DNA of 64,000 bases from assembly GCA_902363455.1 (NCBI GenBank), contig CABJAC010000005.1, forward strand, positions 62,001 through 126,000, written 5' to 3'. This DNA comes from Caryophanales bacterium (GTDB lineage: Bacteria > Bacillota > Bacilli > Exiguobacteriales > Exiguobacteriaceae). Made by a program: the position numbers and the translations under genes. How positions within the stretch are numbered: position 1 is the stretch's first letter; every line of letters begins with the position of its first letter. The notes below the pieces were generated by a model. It saw nothing but the letters and a program-made list of their open reading frames with translations, made no database searches and had not been told where the DNA came from. Positions 34,287-43,187 of the stretch are shown here, one piece after another.

Positions 34287-35486
34287 TTACAGGTCAAATG
34301 CATTGGCGATTGCTGCGACGGTCCGTTCGATGTCGGCTTGGGCAATCGTATACGAGATGCTGATTTCTGACGTCGTGACTTGATAAAACGTGATGTTTTC
34401 CGCCCGGAATGTCGCAAATAATTTCGAAGCGACGCCTGTTGCGTCACGCATTCCGATTCCAACGACCGATAACTTGGCATGTTGGTTATGACGGTCGACT
34501 TTGACGGTCGGGAAACGATTGATGATATCCTGCAGGGCTTCTTCCAAAAACTCTTCTTCGTCGAGCGGACACGAGAACGAGAGGAAGATGTCACTGTCAA
34601 ACGTCGTCTGACTGATCATATCGATGTTGACGTGACGTCCTGACAACAATTCAAAGATATCTGCGACCGCTGAGTTTGTCTGTGGTACGTGTTTAATCGA
34701 TACCGTCATGACGTTTTTTGTCACACTGACACTTGTGACCGCTTTTTGTTCCATCGTTTCCGTTGCCTCCATGATCCAAGTCCCTCTTTCCGATTCAAGT
34801 GTTTTTCCGACAAAGATGTGTACACCGTATTTTTTACCTAATTCGACACTCCGCATCTCCATGACTTTGGAGCCGAGAGCACTCATTTCCATCATCTCAT
34901 CATATGAAATGTGCGGAATCGGCTGTGCTGCGGCATGGATCCGTGGATCAGCCGTATAGACGCCATCAACGTCCGTATAGATTTCGCATCGTTTATCGAG
35001 AACGGCTGCCAGTGCGACGGCTGTCGTATCCGATCCGCCGCGCCCCAGTGTCGTGACGTCCCCCAGTTCATTGACCCCTTGGAAACCAGCGACGATGATG
35101 ACATCGTAGGTCTCCAGTTTTTTCCGGAGTAATTCGCCGTCAATTTGTTTGATTTTACTTTTCGTGTGGAGTCCCATCGTACTGATGCCTGCTTGTGCGC
35201 CCGTCTGAGACAAGGCTTTTGTCCCGAGTGAGTTCAAGGCGATGCTGAGCAACGAAATCGTCTGTTCTTCACCGATTGCAAGCAGACGGTCCAGTTCGCG
35301 CCGTTCCGGTCGATCCGTGATCGCCTGGGCTTGGGCAATCAATGAGTCAGTCATTTTCCCCATCGCCGATACGACGACGACTAATTTTTCTCCTTGATCC
35401 GTCCGATTCTTCAAATAATTCGCAATTGACTGAATCTGTTCGACAGTCGCAACCGAACTACCACCAAATTTAAGTACAGTTGTCAC
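34287..35486 (-). CDS. lysC: Aspartate kinase with two ACT domains
   Basis: The 399-residue kinase phosphorylates aspartate, the entry step. The kinase domain (about 1-250) begins VLKFGGSSVAT and has TLGRGGSDTTAVALA. Two ACT domains (about 265-399) carry feedback control. Translation starts at GTG (35486) with AAAGGAG upstream; no ATG start fits. It is the first gene of the lysine operon, directly after the riboswitch, so lysine is expected to act on both transcription and enzyme (the latter inferred from the ACT domains). Confidence 0.94.
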   Translation of the reverse strand: MTTVLKFGGSSVATVEQIQSIANYLKNRTDQGEKLVVVVSAMGKMTDSLIAQAQAITDRPERRELDRLLAIGEEQTISLLSIALNSLGTKALSQTGAQAGISTMGLHTKSKIKQIDGELLRKKLETYDVIIVAGFQGVNELGDVTTLGRGGSDTTAVALAAVLDKRCEIYTDVDGVYTADPRIHAAAQPIPHISYDEMMEMSALGSKVMEMRSVELGKKYGVHIFVGKTLESERGTWIMEATETMEQKAVTSVSVTKNVMTVSIKHVPQTNSAVADIFELLSGRHVNIDMISQTTFDSDIFLSFSCPLDEEEFLEEALQDIINRFPTVKVDRHNQHAKLSVVGIGMRDATGVASKLFATFRAENITFYQVTTSEISISYTIAQADIERTVAAIANAFDL

Positions 35487-35514
35487 AATCCTATCTCCTT
35501 TTGTCCCGAAACAG

Positions 35515-35780
35515 AAAAAAACGACGGGCCGGTAGGAGCGTTCCTACGGCCCGTCGTTATCACGATCGGACAAACGATGACAGTGTCATTCGTTCTTTTA
35601 CGTAAGATAGCGCTCCGAAACGTGGGTTTCGGCAGTACAACGGATCTTAACCGTTGTACCAGCAACCAAGAAAAAGCATTTTCTTGTTCACTTCGGCGGA
35701 TTTCCCCTTTCACATCACTTGGCATGCTTGCCTTTGTAAGTGTTGCTACTGATGTCATCCGCGCCTCTATCTGTCGGTTG
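35515..35780 (-). promoter_or_regulatory. Lysine riboswitch (L-box) with transcription terminator
   Basis: This leader fills most of the 357-base gap between lysC and argH. On the minus strand it shows the L-box landmarks in order: AGAGGCGCGGATGACATCAG at the 5' side, GGGGAAATCCGCCGAAG, a long stem GGTACAACGG/CCGTTGTAC with TGCCGAAA, and the 3' side GGAGCGCTATCTTACG. A perfect 18-pair stem-loop (35521-35556) follows with seven T residues, serving as the regulated terminator. The expected action is premature termination when lysine binds. A -10 TATAAC (35790-35795) just upstream gives the transcription start. The terminator would also stop read-through from argGH. Confidence 0.93.
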
Positions 35781-35843
35781 TTAGTTACAGTTATAGCAAA
35801 CATTTTTTGTTAAATCCAGTGATTTGCCAAACTTTTTTGATTT

Positions 35844-37217
35844 TTATGCTTTTTGAAGGGTCTGCTTGGCTTGGGTCAGCTGTTCGCGCACAGCGTTAAA
35901 ACCTGTTCCGCCATAACTGCCTCGTCTTGCGACGGCTTGAACGGGATCGAGCAATGGATAGACGTCTTCCGTAATGACCGGATGGAATGTCTGATACGTC
36001 TCGAGTGTCAAATCCTTCAAGAAACAGCCGGTCTGGACACAATGCAGGACGGCTTTGCCGACGATTTCATGCGCTTCCCGGAAAGGAATACCTTTTGTGA
36101 CAAGGTAATCGGCCAGTTCCGTTGCATTCGAGAAGTCTTGCATTGTCGCCTTCTTGAGCGCTTCTGTCTTAAACGTAGCGGATTCGAGCATCCCGGTAAA
36201 AATCTGAACCGATTGTAAAACCGTATCAGCCGTATCAAAGACGCCTTCCTTATCTTCTTGCATATCTTTATTGTAAGCGAGTGGTAATGCTTTCATCGTC
36301 GTTAAGAACCCCATCAAGTTTCCATATACCCGTCCTGTCTTTCCGCGAATCAATTCCGCGAAGTCCGGATTCTTTTTTTGCGGCATCATGCTTGATCCCG
36401 TCGAAAACGCATCGGACAGCTCAATGAACGAAAATTCTTGCGACGCCCAGATGATGATTTCTTCACAGAACCGTGACAGATGCATCATGACTGTCGACGC
36501 AATCCCAAGGTATTCAATGACGAAGTCCCGGTCCGAGACGGCGTCTAAACTGTTGGGATAGACGTGTTCAAACCCAAGCAACTCGGCTGACTTGAACCGA
36601 TCGATCGGGAAAGTCGTTCCGGCGAGTGCACCGGCACCAAGCGGTGACATCCGGACCCGTTTTAAGTTGTCCATCAGTCGCTCGGCATCACGCTCAAACA
36701 TCCAAAAGTAAGCCAGCAAGTGATGCGCGAGCGAAATCGGTTGGGCCCGTTGCAGATGGGTATAGCCGGGCATGACCGTTTCGACGTGTTGATCCGCTTG
36801 TTCCGTGATGACGGATTGCAGATTGCGAAGACTCGACAGGAGTTCTAAAACATGCTGCTCCATCCAGAGATGAAGATCAGTTGCGACCTGATCGTTTCGA
36901 CTGCGCGCTGTGTGCAGTTTGCCGGCGACAGGACCAATCTGTTCCGTCAATAACCGCTCGAGGTTCATATGGATATCCTCATCGGCCAGTGAATAGACAT
37001 GCTGATCAATCGTCGCTTGCAGATGATTAAGTCCGGCTTCGATTTGCTGCCATTCCGTTTCCTCGAGAATCCCTTGTTCATATAACATCTGCGCATGGGC
37101 CAGGCTGCCTTGTAAATCGACAGCCGCCAATTTTTGATCAAATGAGATCGATGCGCCGAATGCCTCCGCCTGAGCGGAAGCACTTTCCGTAAACCGTCCG
37201 CCCCATAGTTTCGTCAT
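35844..37217 (-). CDS. argH: Argininosuccinate lyase
   Basis: The 457-residue enzyme cleaves argininosuccinate to arginine and fumarate. It begins [10 protein letters not shown] and has the fumarase-superfamily signature [12 protein letters not shown] near residue 280. [17 protein letters not shown] and [10 protein letters not shown] are also intact. Its start overlaps the argG stop by four bases. No clear terminator follows, so transcripts may run into the lysine riboswitch region. Confidence 0.95.
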   Translation of the reverse strand: MTKLWGGRFTESASAQAEAFGASISFDQKLAAVDLQGSLAHAQMLYEQGILEETEWQQIEAGLNHLQATIDQHVYSLADEDIHMNLERLLTEQIGPVAGKLHTARSRNDQVATDLHLWMEQHVLELLSSLRNLQSVITEQADQHVETVMPGYTHLQRAQPISLAHHLLAYFWMFERDAERLMDNLKRVRMSPLGAGALAGTTFPIDRFKSAELLGFEHVYPNSLDAVSDRDFVIEYLGIASTVMMHLSRFCEEIIIWASQEFSFIELSDAFSTGSSMMPQKKNPDFAELIRGKTGRVYGNLMGFLTTMKALPLAYNKDMQEDKEGVFDTADTVLQSVQIFTGMLESATFKTEALKKATMQDFSNATELADYLVTKGIPFREAHEIVGKAVLHCVQTGCFLKDLTLETYQTFHPVITEDVYPLLDPVQAVARRGSYGGTGFNAVREQLTQAKQTLQKA

Positions 37218-38419
37218 TTTTTCACGCCTTCCTGACGATGGACACTCGCATGTGTCGCAATCGCTAGACCATGCAGTTTGATGAATCCTTTTGCCGCTTC
37301 GTGATCAAAGGCATCTTCTTTTGTGTAAGTCGCGAGTTTCTCGTCATATAACGAAACAGCCGATTGACGTCCGGTGACGGTTGCGTTCCCTTTATAGAGT
37401 TTGACACGGACTTCGCCGGTCACATCCTGCTGTGTCGCTGACAAGAACGCTTTGAGCCCTTTTGTTAACGGAGCATGGAACAATCCGTTGTAAATGGTTT
37501 CTGCATATTGTTTGCTTAAAATCGGTTTGAAATGAGCGACATCTTTTGTCAACGTAATCGTTTCGAGTGCTGCATGCGCTTTGAGTAAAACCGTTGCGCC
37601 CGGGCATTCATAGACTTCACGTGACTTGATTCCGACAAGACGGTTCTCGACGTGATCAATCCGACCGACTCCGTGCGCCCCTGCAATGATATTCAGTTCT
37701 GTGATCAGTTTTGCGAGTGGATATACTGTTCCGTTAATGGAAACCGGCACGCCCGCTTCAAAGCCGATGATGACTTCTTCTGCTTGATCCGGTGCGTCTT
37801 CCGGTGCGACGGTTAAAGCGTACGCATCTTGCGGCGGCTCCGTCCAAGGATTCTCAAGGACCCCACATTCATTACTGCGTCCCCATAAGTTCATATCAAT
37901 TGAATACGGGCTGTCGAGGTTAATCGGAATCGGCACATCGTTTTCTTTTGCGTAGGCAATTTCTTCTTCACGTGACCATTTCCACTCGCGGACCGGTGCG
38001 ATGACTTCGAGTGACGGATCGAGAGCGGCAACCGAAACTTCAAACCGGACTTGGTCGTTACCTTTTCCGGTACAACCGTGCGCCACCGCTGTTGCACCAT
38101 GGGCATGTGCGACTTCGACCAGTTTTTCAGCGATCAACGGGCGGGATAGAGCTGAAATCAGTGGATACGCGCCTTCATAATGAGCGCCGTATTGAAGGGC
38201 CGGTAAGACAAACTCGTTCGCGAATTCCTCTTTGACATCAAGGACAATGGATTCAACGGCTCCGACAAGCAATGCCTTTTCTTTGATGACCGTCAAATCT
38301 TTTCCTTCACCGACATCCATGCATAACGCGACGACATCATAGTCCTTGCTTAACCATTTGATGGCGACTGAAGTATCGAGTCCACCGGAATACGCTAAAA
38401 TCAATTTTTGTTTTGTCAT
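37214..38419 (-). CDS. argG: Argininosuccinate synthase
   Basis: The 401-residue ATP-dependent ligase joins citrulline and aspartate. The PP-loop motif [16 protein letters not shown] is at the N-terminus, [13 protein letters not shown] lies near residue 115, and [10 protein letters not shown] is further on. It is the first gene of argGH, with AAGGAGG upstream. Two ArgR-like boxes lie 35-71 bases before the start. Confidence 0.95.
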   Translation of the reverse strand: MTKQKLILAYSGGLDTSVAIKWLSKDYDVVALCMDVGEGKDLTVIKEKALLVGAVESIVLDVKEEFANEFVLPALQYGAHYEGAYPLISALSRPLIAEKLVEVAHAHGATAVAHGCTGKGNDQVRFEVSVAALDPSLEVIAPVREWKWSREEEIAYAKENDVPIPINLDSPYSIDMNLWGRSNECGVLENPWTEPPQDAYALTVAPEDAPDQAEEVIIGFEAGVPVSINGTVYPLAKLITELNIIAGAHGVGRIDHVENRLVGIKSREVYECPGATVLLKAHAALETITLTKDVAHFKPILSKQYAETIYNGLFHAPLTKGLKAFLSATQQDVTGEVRVKLYKGNATVTGRQSAVSLYDEKLATYTKEDAFDHEAAKGFIKLHGLAIATHASVHRQEGVKK

Positions 38420-38453
38420 TCTTATTTCCTCCTTGAATTCGACTGTATCTGTC

Positions 38454-38490
38454 TGTATAAAAATTCACTATGAATTATATATATACATAG
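38454..38490. promoter_or_regulatory. Tandem ArgR-like boxes upstream of argG
   Basis: On the minus strand TGAATTTTTATACA (38454-38467) matches the ARG-box pattern TGAATWWWWATTCA with one mismatch. Directly beside it, CTATG ... CATAG (38468-38490) is an imperfect palindrome containing ATTCAT and a perfect -10 TATAAT. Binding would cover the promoter. Confidence 0.6.
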
Positions 38491-38499
38491 ACTTTCAAA

Positions 38500-38545
38500 A
38501 AAAGAAACCCTTTTTTCAGGATTTCTTAAAAAAACAGGGTTAAAT
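38500..38545 (-). terminator. Terminator of the AlaX-GNAT unit
   Basis: On the minus strand AACCCTGTTTTTT and AAAAAAGGGTT form a stem, followed by TCTTTTTTT. It overlaps the GNAT stop region and lies upstream of the argG promoter. Confidence 0.65.
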
Positions 38546-38968
38546 TTTTTTCTCCATCGTCCGGTGCGGGATGCCGGCATCATCAAATTCATCGGAAACA
38601 ATCGCATAGCCAAGCCCTTGATAAAAAGGAATCGCCTGCACCTGGGCACCGAGTGTTAAAATCATCCGACCTTCGCGGCGGGCAATCCGTTCCATCGCCT
38701 GCATCAGCTCTCCGCCATACCCTTTTCCTCTTGTCGCAGCAAGTGTCGCGACGCGTTCGACCTTCATCCGTTGCTCGTCATACGGGCGGGTCCGCCCTGT
38801 TGCGACGGGACGATTCTGCTCATCGAGTACGAGCAAATGAATCGCTGTTTCATCGTGAGTATCATATTCCAAATTACGAGGAACGCCTTGTTCCTCGACA
38901 AAAACCCGTTCACGGATCATTCGAACCGCTTGTTGCTGCTCTGCTGTTTTCACTTGAATTACTGTCAT
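38540..38968 (-). CDS. GNAT-family N-acetyltransferase
   Basis: The 142-residue acetyltransferase has the acetyl-CoA loop TRGKGYGGELMQAME at about 85-99 and the C-terminal IPFYQGLGYAIVSDEF. The N-terminal IRERVFVEEQGVP is typical of the ElaA/YjcF-like branch. The acceptor is unknown. Its ATG overlaps the stop of the alanyl-tRNA editing gene (ATGA), so the two are cotranscribed and coupled. Confidence 0.85.
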   Translation of the reverse strand: MTVIQVKTAEQQQAVRMIRERVFVEEQGVPRNLEYDTHDETAIHLLVLDEQNRPVATGRTRPYDEQRMKVERVATLAATRGKGYGGELMQAMERIARREGRMILTLGAQVQAIPFYQGLGYAIVSDEFDDAGIPHRTMEKKI

Positions 38969-40116
38969 GTATGTAATTCCTCCTTTACTGCTTCGATATA
39001 AGCTTGTGCCTCTTCGTGGGTCTGGAATAATGCCTGAGCATTATTTTCACTTCCACCACCACGTCCATTAAACTGTTTTAAATATGTTTTGGCAAATTGT
39101 CCGAGATGAATGGAACCGGAACTGCACATGAATAATTTTTTAGCTGTCTCGTTCCAAACGAATCCTGTCCGCCCTGCTTCTGCCAAGGCTTTCACCAGCT
39201 TTTCTGAAAAGCGGATGTCCTCCTGGTCATGTCGCACGGTGAGAATCGATTCGTCCGTAGTCAGGATTTGTTTTAAGACCGTTTTGACATGTATATCTTC
39301 AGTCTGTCCAATTTGACGATTCAGACGTACTTGCTCCTGCTTCAATTCATCCACAACAAGATGAACTTGGTCTTTTTTAGCGGACAACGTCCGTGCCGCC
39401 TCTGCTAAGGCACGCCGTTCGGTCGTCAGTAATCGGAACGCCCGATCTTTTGCCACATACGCTAAGCGGATATTTCCCCGCACTTTTTCCAGTCCCGTGA
39501 ATAAAATCAGTTCCAGTTCCGATGTCGAGGCAAGATGCGTCCCTCCACAAGCACTATAATCCAGTTCTCCGATCTGAACGACTCGAATTTCACCTGTGAC
39601 CTGTGGTGTTTTTCGTAAGGGTAACTGGAGTGCCGCTTCTTCTGTATACTCTGTTGCCGTGATCGGCAGTTTAGCTTGAATCACCATCCGTAACCGTTCT
39701 TCCAGACGATTTTGAAGTGTGTCGTCCCAGGTATCGAGATTGAGATCAAGAGTCGATTCTTCCGTGCCGGTCCGGAAACTGACCGTCTTGATTTGGAATT
39801 CGTCTTGAAGAATTGCGGAAATGACATGTTGCGCCGTATGCTGCGCCGCATGATCCGTTCGAATGTCATCATCGACTTCACCTTGCACTTCGGTTTCAAA
39901 GAGTGGACTTGCCAGACGATGCCAAACGTATCCCTCTTTAATCTGGACATCCAAAACAGGAATACCGTTTAGCGTGCCCCGATCGGCAGGCTGTCCCCCA
40001 CTTTCCGGATAAAAGTAACTTTGTTCTAATGTCACCCAATATCCTTGTTCTTCTTTTGTACCCGTCACGATCGATTCGAAAGTCCGGACGTCTGGATAAA
40101 TTTGTTCAGAACGCAT
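38965..40116 (-). CDS. Alanyl-tRNA editing protein, AlaX with DHHA1 domain
   Basis: The 383-residue protein is a free-standing homologue of the AlaRS editing region and should clear Ser/Gly wrongly attached to tRNA-Ala. The editing domain has both zinc motifs, HTAQH near residue 92 and SACGGTH near 190. The C-terminal DHHA1 domain ends with GRGGGSENNAQA. Between them is a short coiled coil. This long form matches AlaX-L proteins. ATG at 40116 is preferred, eight bases after AGGTGG; an upstream ATG is too close. It is divergent from the GntR gene. Confidence 0.88.
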   Translation of the reverse strand: MRSEQIYPDVRTFESIVTGTKEEQGYWVTLEQSYFYPESGGQPADRGTLNGIPVLDVQIKEGYVWHRLASPLFETEVQGEVDDDIRTDHAAQHTAQHVISAILQDEFQIKTVSFRTGTEESTLDLNLDTWDDTLQNRLEERLRMVIQAKLPITATEYTEEAALQLPLRKTPQVTGEIRVVQIGELDYSACGGTHLASTSELELILFTGLEKVRGNIRLAYVAKDRAFRLLTTERRALAEAARTLSAKKDQVHLVVDELKQEQVRLNRQIGQTEDIHVKTVLKQILTTDESILTVRHDQEDIRFSEKLVKALAEAGRTGFVWNETAKKLFMCSSGSIHLGQFAKTYLKQFNGRGGGSENNAQALFQTHEEAQAYIEAVKEELHT

Positions 40117-40244
40117 CTTCATTCCACCTTTTTTACACTGAATTTGCTTCTATTATGCCACAAATCACGTGCAATCGTTTGTCGACATGTCTATTTCCTA
40201 GTACACTAGATGAAAGACTATCGACCGCGAAGGGACGAAATGCC

Positions 40245-40979
40245 GTGATTCAGCATATCAATAAAAATTCACCACTTCCAATCTACTACCAAATCGAAGC
40301 TGCTTTAAAACAACAAATCGAGAACGGTCTGTTACAGCCAGGTGATTTAATTCCGTCCGAACGTGAATTCGCAGAGGCCCATCAAATCAGCCGAATGACG
40401 GTCCGTCAAGCGATTTCGAATTTAGTGAATGCCGGCTATCTGATCCGTCAAAAAGGGCGCGGCACGTTCGTCGCCAATAAAAAAATCGTCATGCAATTGT
40501 CTGGGTTGACCAGTTTTTCAGAAGAGATGGAGCATCTTGGATTGGAGCCGACGAGTGAACTGTTGTCGTATCAAATGATCGCCGCTGAAATGACGATTGC
40601 CAATAAACTCGGTATCCGTGAAGGCGCGAACGTATACGAGTTGAAACGTTTACGGATTGCAAACGATCAGCCGCTTGCACTGGAGACCGTGTATATTCCG
40701 GAACAGTTGTTGCCGGGTTTAAACCAAGAAGTCGCCATCACTTCCCTTTATGCCTTTGCCGAGGCAAGCGGGCTTAATCTCGGTCGTGCCAGCCAGACTT
40801 TTGAATCACGTCTTGCGACAAAGGAAGAAGCCCAGCACTTGGGATTATCCGTCAATTCTCCGGTTTTGTCCGTCGAACAGTTAACTTTCCTTGCGACCAA
40901 TCAACCGTTTGAATATGTCATCTCAGCATACCGTGGTGACCGGTATACGTTTACGGTCGAAATGGAACGACAACGCTGA
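40245..40979 (+). CDS. GntR/HutC-family regulator, probable NagR
   Basis: The 244-residue regulator has a winged-helix domain (about 10-75; PLPIYYQIEAALKQQI, then SEREFAEAHQISRMTVRQAI and RQKGRGTFV) and a UTRA effector domain (about 95-240). The start is GTG at 40245, with AAGGGA nine bases upstream. The HutC branch includes NagR/YvoA, which senses amino-sugar phosphates. nagB-nagA lie 1.4 kb away on the other strand, and GntR-type operators precede nagA and nagP. NagR is therefore the best guess, though another sugar regulator is possible. A SigA-like promoter (TTGTCG, 17 bases, TACACT) lies near 40180-40210. Confidence 0.8.
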   Translation: MIQHINKNSPLPIYYQIEAALKQQIENGLLQPGDLIPSEREFAEAHQISRMTVRQAISNLVNAGYLIRQKGRGTFVANKKIVMQLSGLTSFSEEMEHLGLEPTSELLSYQMIAAEMTIANKLGIREGANVYELKRLRIANDQPLALETVYIPEQLLPGLNQEVAITSLYAFAEASGLNLGRASQTFESRLATKEEAQHLGLSVNSPVLSVEQLTFLATNQPFEYVISAYRGDRYTFTVEMERQR

Positions 40980-40990
40980 TTCTTATCTGA

Positions 40991-41023
40991 AAACAGGAGG
41001 GGATTCAATTCCTCTCCTGTTTG
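40991..41023 (+). terminator. Terminator of the GntR gene
   Basis: AAACAGGAG-GGA pairs with TCC-CTCCTGTTT around a six-base loop, with a short T-run. Confidence 0.75.
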
Positions 41024-41030
41024 TGAATAA

Positions 41031-41086
41031 AAAAAGCACACGTTTCAGGATGCTTTCTAAGAAAGTATCTGAAACGTGTGCTTTTG
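41031..41086 (-). terminator. Terminator of the LytR-type gene
   Basis: AAAAGCACACGTTTCAG pairs perfectly with CTGAAACGTGTGCTTTT, with an inner CTTTCT/AGAAAG stem. Six T residues follow on the minus strand. Confidence 0.9.
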
Positions 41087-41107
41087 AGAACTGTCTGTTT
41101 TAAACAG

Positions 41108-42208
41108 TTATTGAATGGTTGTTGGCTCTACTGTCGTCGAATCTGTGTCTACCGGCGTTTCCGTCTCATCCTTGATTGGATATACTTCCTGTCCTTGCAT
41201 CGCCTTCATCAAGTTTGATTTGACGCGGTCGAGTTGATTCGGATCCAAATGGTACTCCCATTTGCCGCTGATTCCAATATATCCTTCACCCGCGAGCTGA
41301 TACTCGGTCGTATTGCGTAACGCAGTTGTAAAATCTACTAAACGAAGGTAATCGTTTGGTCCTAAGTTTGTTTCGACGTTGTCTCCAACAGCATCTAAGA
41401 TGTCACGGTAGGCGCCAAGCGAACGGAAGCTTGCTGCTTCTTTCGCTACCGCTTGAATGACCTGCATCTGCTTTTGTCCCCGACCGATGTCTCCGAGCGG
41501 ATCATCATGACGATTTCGGACATACGCCAATGCTTGTTCCCCTGTCAGATGTTGCATGCCTTTATCGACCGTAATTGTTCCTGCCTTACGGGCTGAATCC
41601 TGTTCTTTGAAGGCGTAGCGGACATCCACGTCCACACCATTTAAGGCATCAATCAACTGAACGAACCCTTGGAAATTCACTTTAACAACATGATTGATGT
41701 CGATACCAAGTAAATTTTCAGTCGTCTCACGTGCCAGCTTAATTCCATTATATGAGCTCGATTGATCCATCGAACCGAAATAATGGGCGTGCGTAATCTT
41801 GTCTTGTTCAATACCGGTCTTTCCGTAAGGGACGTCGTATTTCGAATAATCGATATTGACGAGCGAATCCCGTGGAATGCTGGTTAACACCAATTGCTCG
41901 GTCTTTTTATTCAAGACCCCGACAATCATGACGTCCGACCGTGCCGGCTCCTTTCTTGATTTACTTGCTTTTGTTTCATCCGTCCCTAAAATCAAAAACG
42001 ATTCGGATGGAACATCGTCGTATTTTGAACTGACTTTTGATCCCGGAATCTTGATTTGTGTACGTGCCAATGTTTCCTGCGTTTTTATGAAAACCGCTCC
42101 CGCGTAACCGGAACCGATAACAGTCAAAAGTAATACCAAGGCTGCAATCACTTTGATGAACATCTTGCCAGCACTCGGTTGCTTCTTTCTTGCTGATCTC
42201 GTCTGCAT
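41108..42208 (-). CDS. LytR-CpsA-Psr family glycopolymer ligase
   Basis: The 366-residue membrane-anchored protein has one N-terminal transmembrane segment (about 17-40) and an extracellular LCP domain (about 75-235). Motifs are ARSDVMIVGVLN, TSIPRDSLV and YVRNRHDDPLGDIGRGQKQMQV, with the arginines that bind the polyprenyl diphosphate. LCP enzymes attach teichoic acid or other anionic polymers to peptidoglycan. The Thr/Glu-rich tail has no domain. ATG at 42208 has GAGGG upstream. A SigA-like promoter lies at 42259-42286. Confidence 0.88.
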   Translation of the reverse strand: MQTRSARKKQPSAGKMFIKVIAALVLLLTVIGSGYAGAVFIKTQETLARTQIKIPGSKVSSKYDDVPSESFLILGTDETKASKSRKEPARSDVMIVGVLNKKTEQLVLTSIPRDSLVNIDYSKYDVPYGKTGIEQDKITHAHYFGSMDQSSSYNGIKLARETTENLLGIDINHVVKVNFQGFVQLIDALNGVDVDVRYAFKEQDSARKAGTITVDKGMQHLTGEQALAYVRNRHDDPLGDIGRGQKQMQVIQAVAKEAASFRSLGAYRDILDAVGDNVETNLGPNDYLRLVDFTTALRNTTEYQLAGEGYIGISGKWEYHLDPNQLDRVKSNLMKAMQGQEVYPIKDETETPVDTDSTTVEPTTIQ

Positions 42209-42258
42209 CCGTAAGCCCTCATTTTCATGTAAATTTTCTGTAAAGTTCACTATTCTCC

Positions 42259-42286
42259 ATTATCCGTACTTTTATTAAAAAGTCAA
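42259..42286 (-). promoter_or_regulatory. SigA promoter of the LytR-type gene
   Basis: On the minus strand TTGACT (42281-42286), 16 bases, GATAAT (42259-42264), about 50 bases before the start at 42208. Confidence 0.55.
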
Positions 42287-42422
42287 TTTACGTTTCCGTT
42301 AAAATCATGTGATTCACCATTGCCCTATCACACGATTTAAGAGTCAACACAAGAAAACCCGTCCTTCATAAAAGCGGTTTTTTTAAGTCCGCTCTCATCA
42401 AAGACGAGTTGATCTGTTAGAT

Positions 42423-43181
42423 TCATTTCATAAAATTCATATACGCTGCACGTCCGGTTCGTTTTGCTTCTTCCGACAACAGACCGGCTGCTTCTTCGTC
42501 CAAAACGACCATGACATCCGCATGACGTTGCAAAATGGTAGCCGGGCATTCAGTCGTTGCCGGTCCTTCCATCATATCGCGTACAGCTTCCGCTTTCCGT
42601 GCGCTTGACGCAACAAGCAGAATTTTTTTCGCTTCCATGATGGTTCCGATTCCCATCGTGATGGCTTTCACCGGGACATCTTTCAGTTCATCAAAAAATC
42701 GTTGGTTGGCTTGTCGGGTCGATTCCGTCAATTCCGTGACATGTGTTTTGGCATCAAACGGTGTTCCGGGTTCATTAAAGGCGATGTGACCGTTTGATCC
42801 AATACCGAGCAGTTGTAAATCAATTCCGAGCTTTCGGACAAGCTGTTCGTATCGTTCACTTTCCTGAACCGGATCCACTGTATTCCCGATTGGAAGGTGG
42901 GATTGTTTAAACGATATGCTGTTAAACAGGTGTTCGTTCATGAACGTATGGTAACTGTGCGGATGATCCGGTGCCAGTCCGACGTATTCATCCAAGTTGA
43001 CGGTCGTTACGTGCCGGCAGTCCGGCTGGTCTTTGCGCCATTCTTCATATACACCGAGTGGAGAGCTTCCGGTCGCAAGACCAATCGTCAGTCCTTCCGG
43101 ATGTCTCATTATTTCTTGTTTAATCAGTTGATAAGAAACGTTCGCCAGTTCCTCGCCTTTTTCTACTATCATCCATTTCAT
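42423..43181 (-). CDS. nagB: Glucosamine-6-phosphate deaminase
   Basis: The 252-residue enzyme turns glucosamine-6-P into fructose-6-P and ammonia. Conserved parts are GLATGSSPLGVYEEW, TVNLDEYVGL with the catalytic aspartate, and LLGIGSNGHIAFNEPG. Length matches the short Gram-positive NagB without the allosteric C-terminus of the E. coli enzyme. It follows nagA by six bases and is the last gene of the unit. A weak stem-loop near 42348-42382 may terminate it. Confidence 0.94.
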   Translation of the reverse strand: MKWMIVEKGEELANVSYQLIKQEIMRHPEGLTIGLATGSSPLGVYEEWRKDQPDCRHVTTVNLDEYVGLAPDHPHSYHTFMNEHLFNSISFKQSHLPIGNTVDPVQESERYEQLVRKLGIDLQLLGIGSNGHIAFNEPGTPFDAKTHVTELTESTRQANQRFFDELKDVPVKAITMGIGTIMEAKKILLVASSARKAEAVRDMMEGPATTECPATILQRHADVMVVLDEEAAGLLSEEAKRTGRAAYMNFMK

Positions 43182-43187
43182 TTATCT

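Noticed and set aside
42348..42382. Strong terminator after nagB
   Set aside because: The AAAACCCG/CGGTTTTT pairing has a long unpaired centre; it is mentioned under nagB only as a weak possibility.
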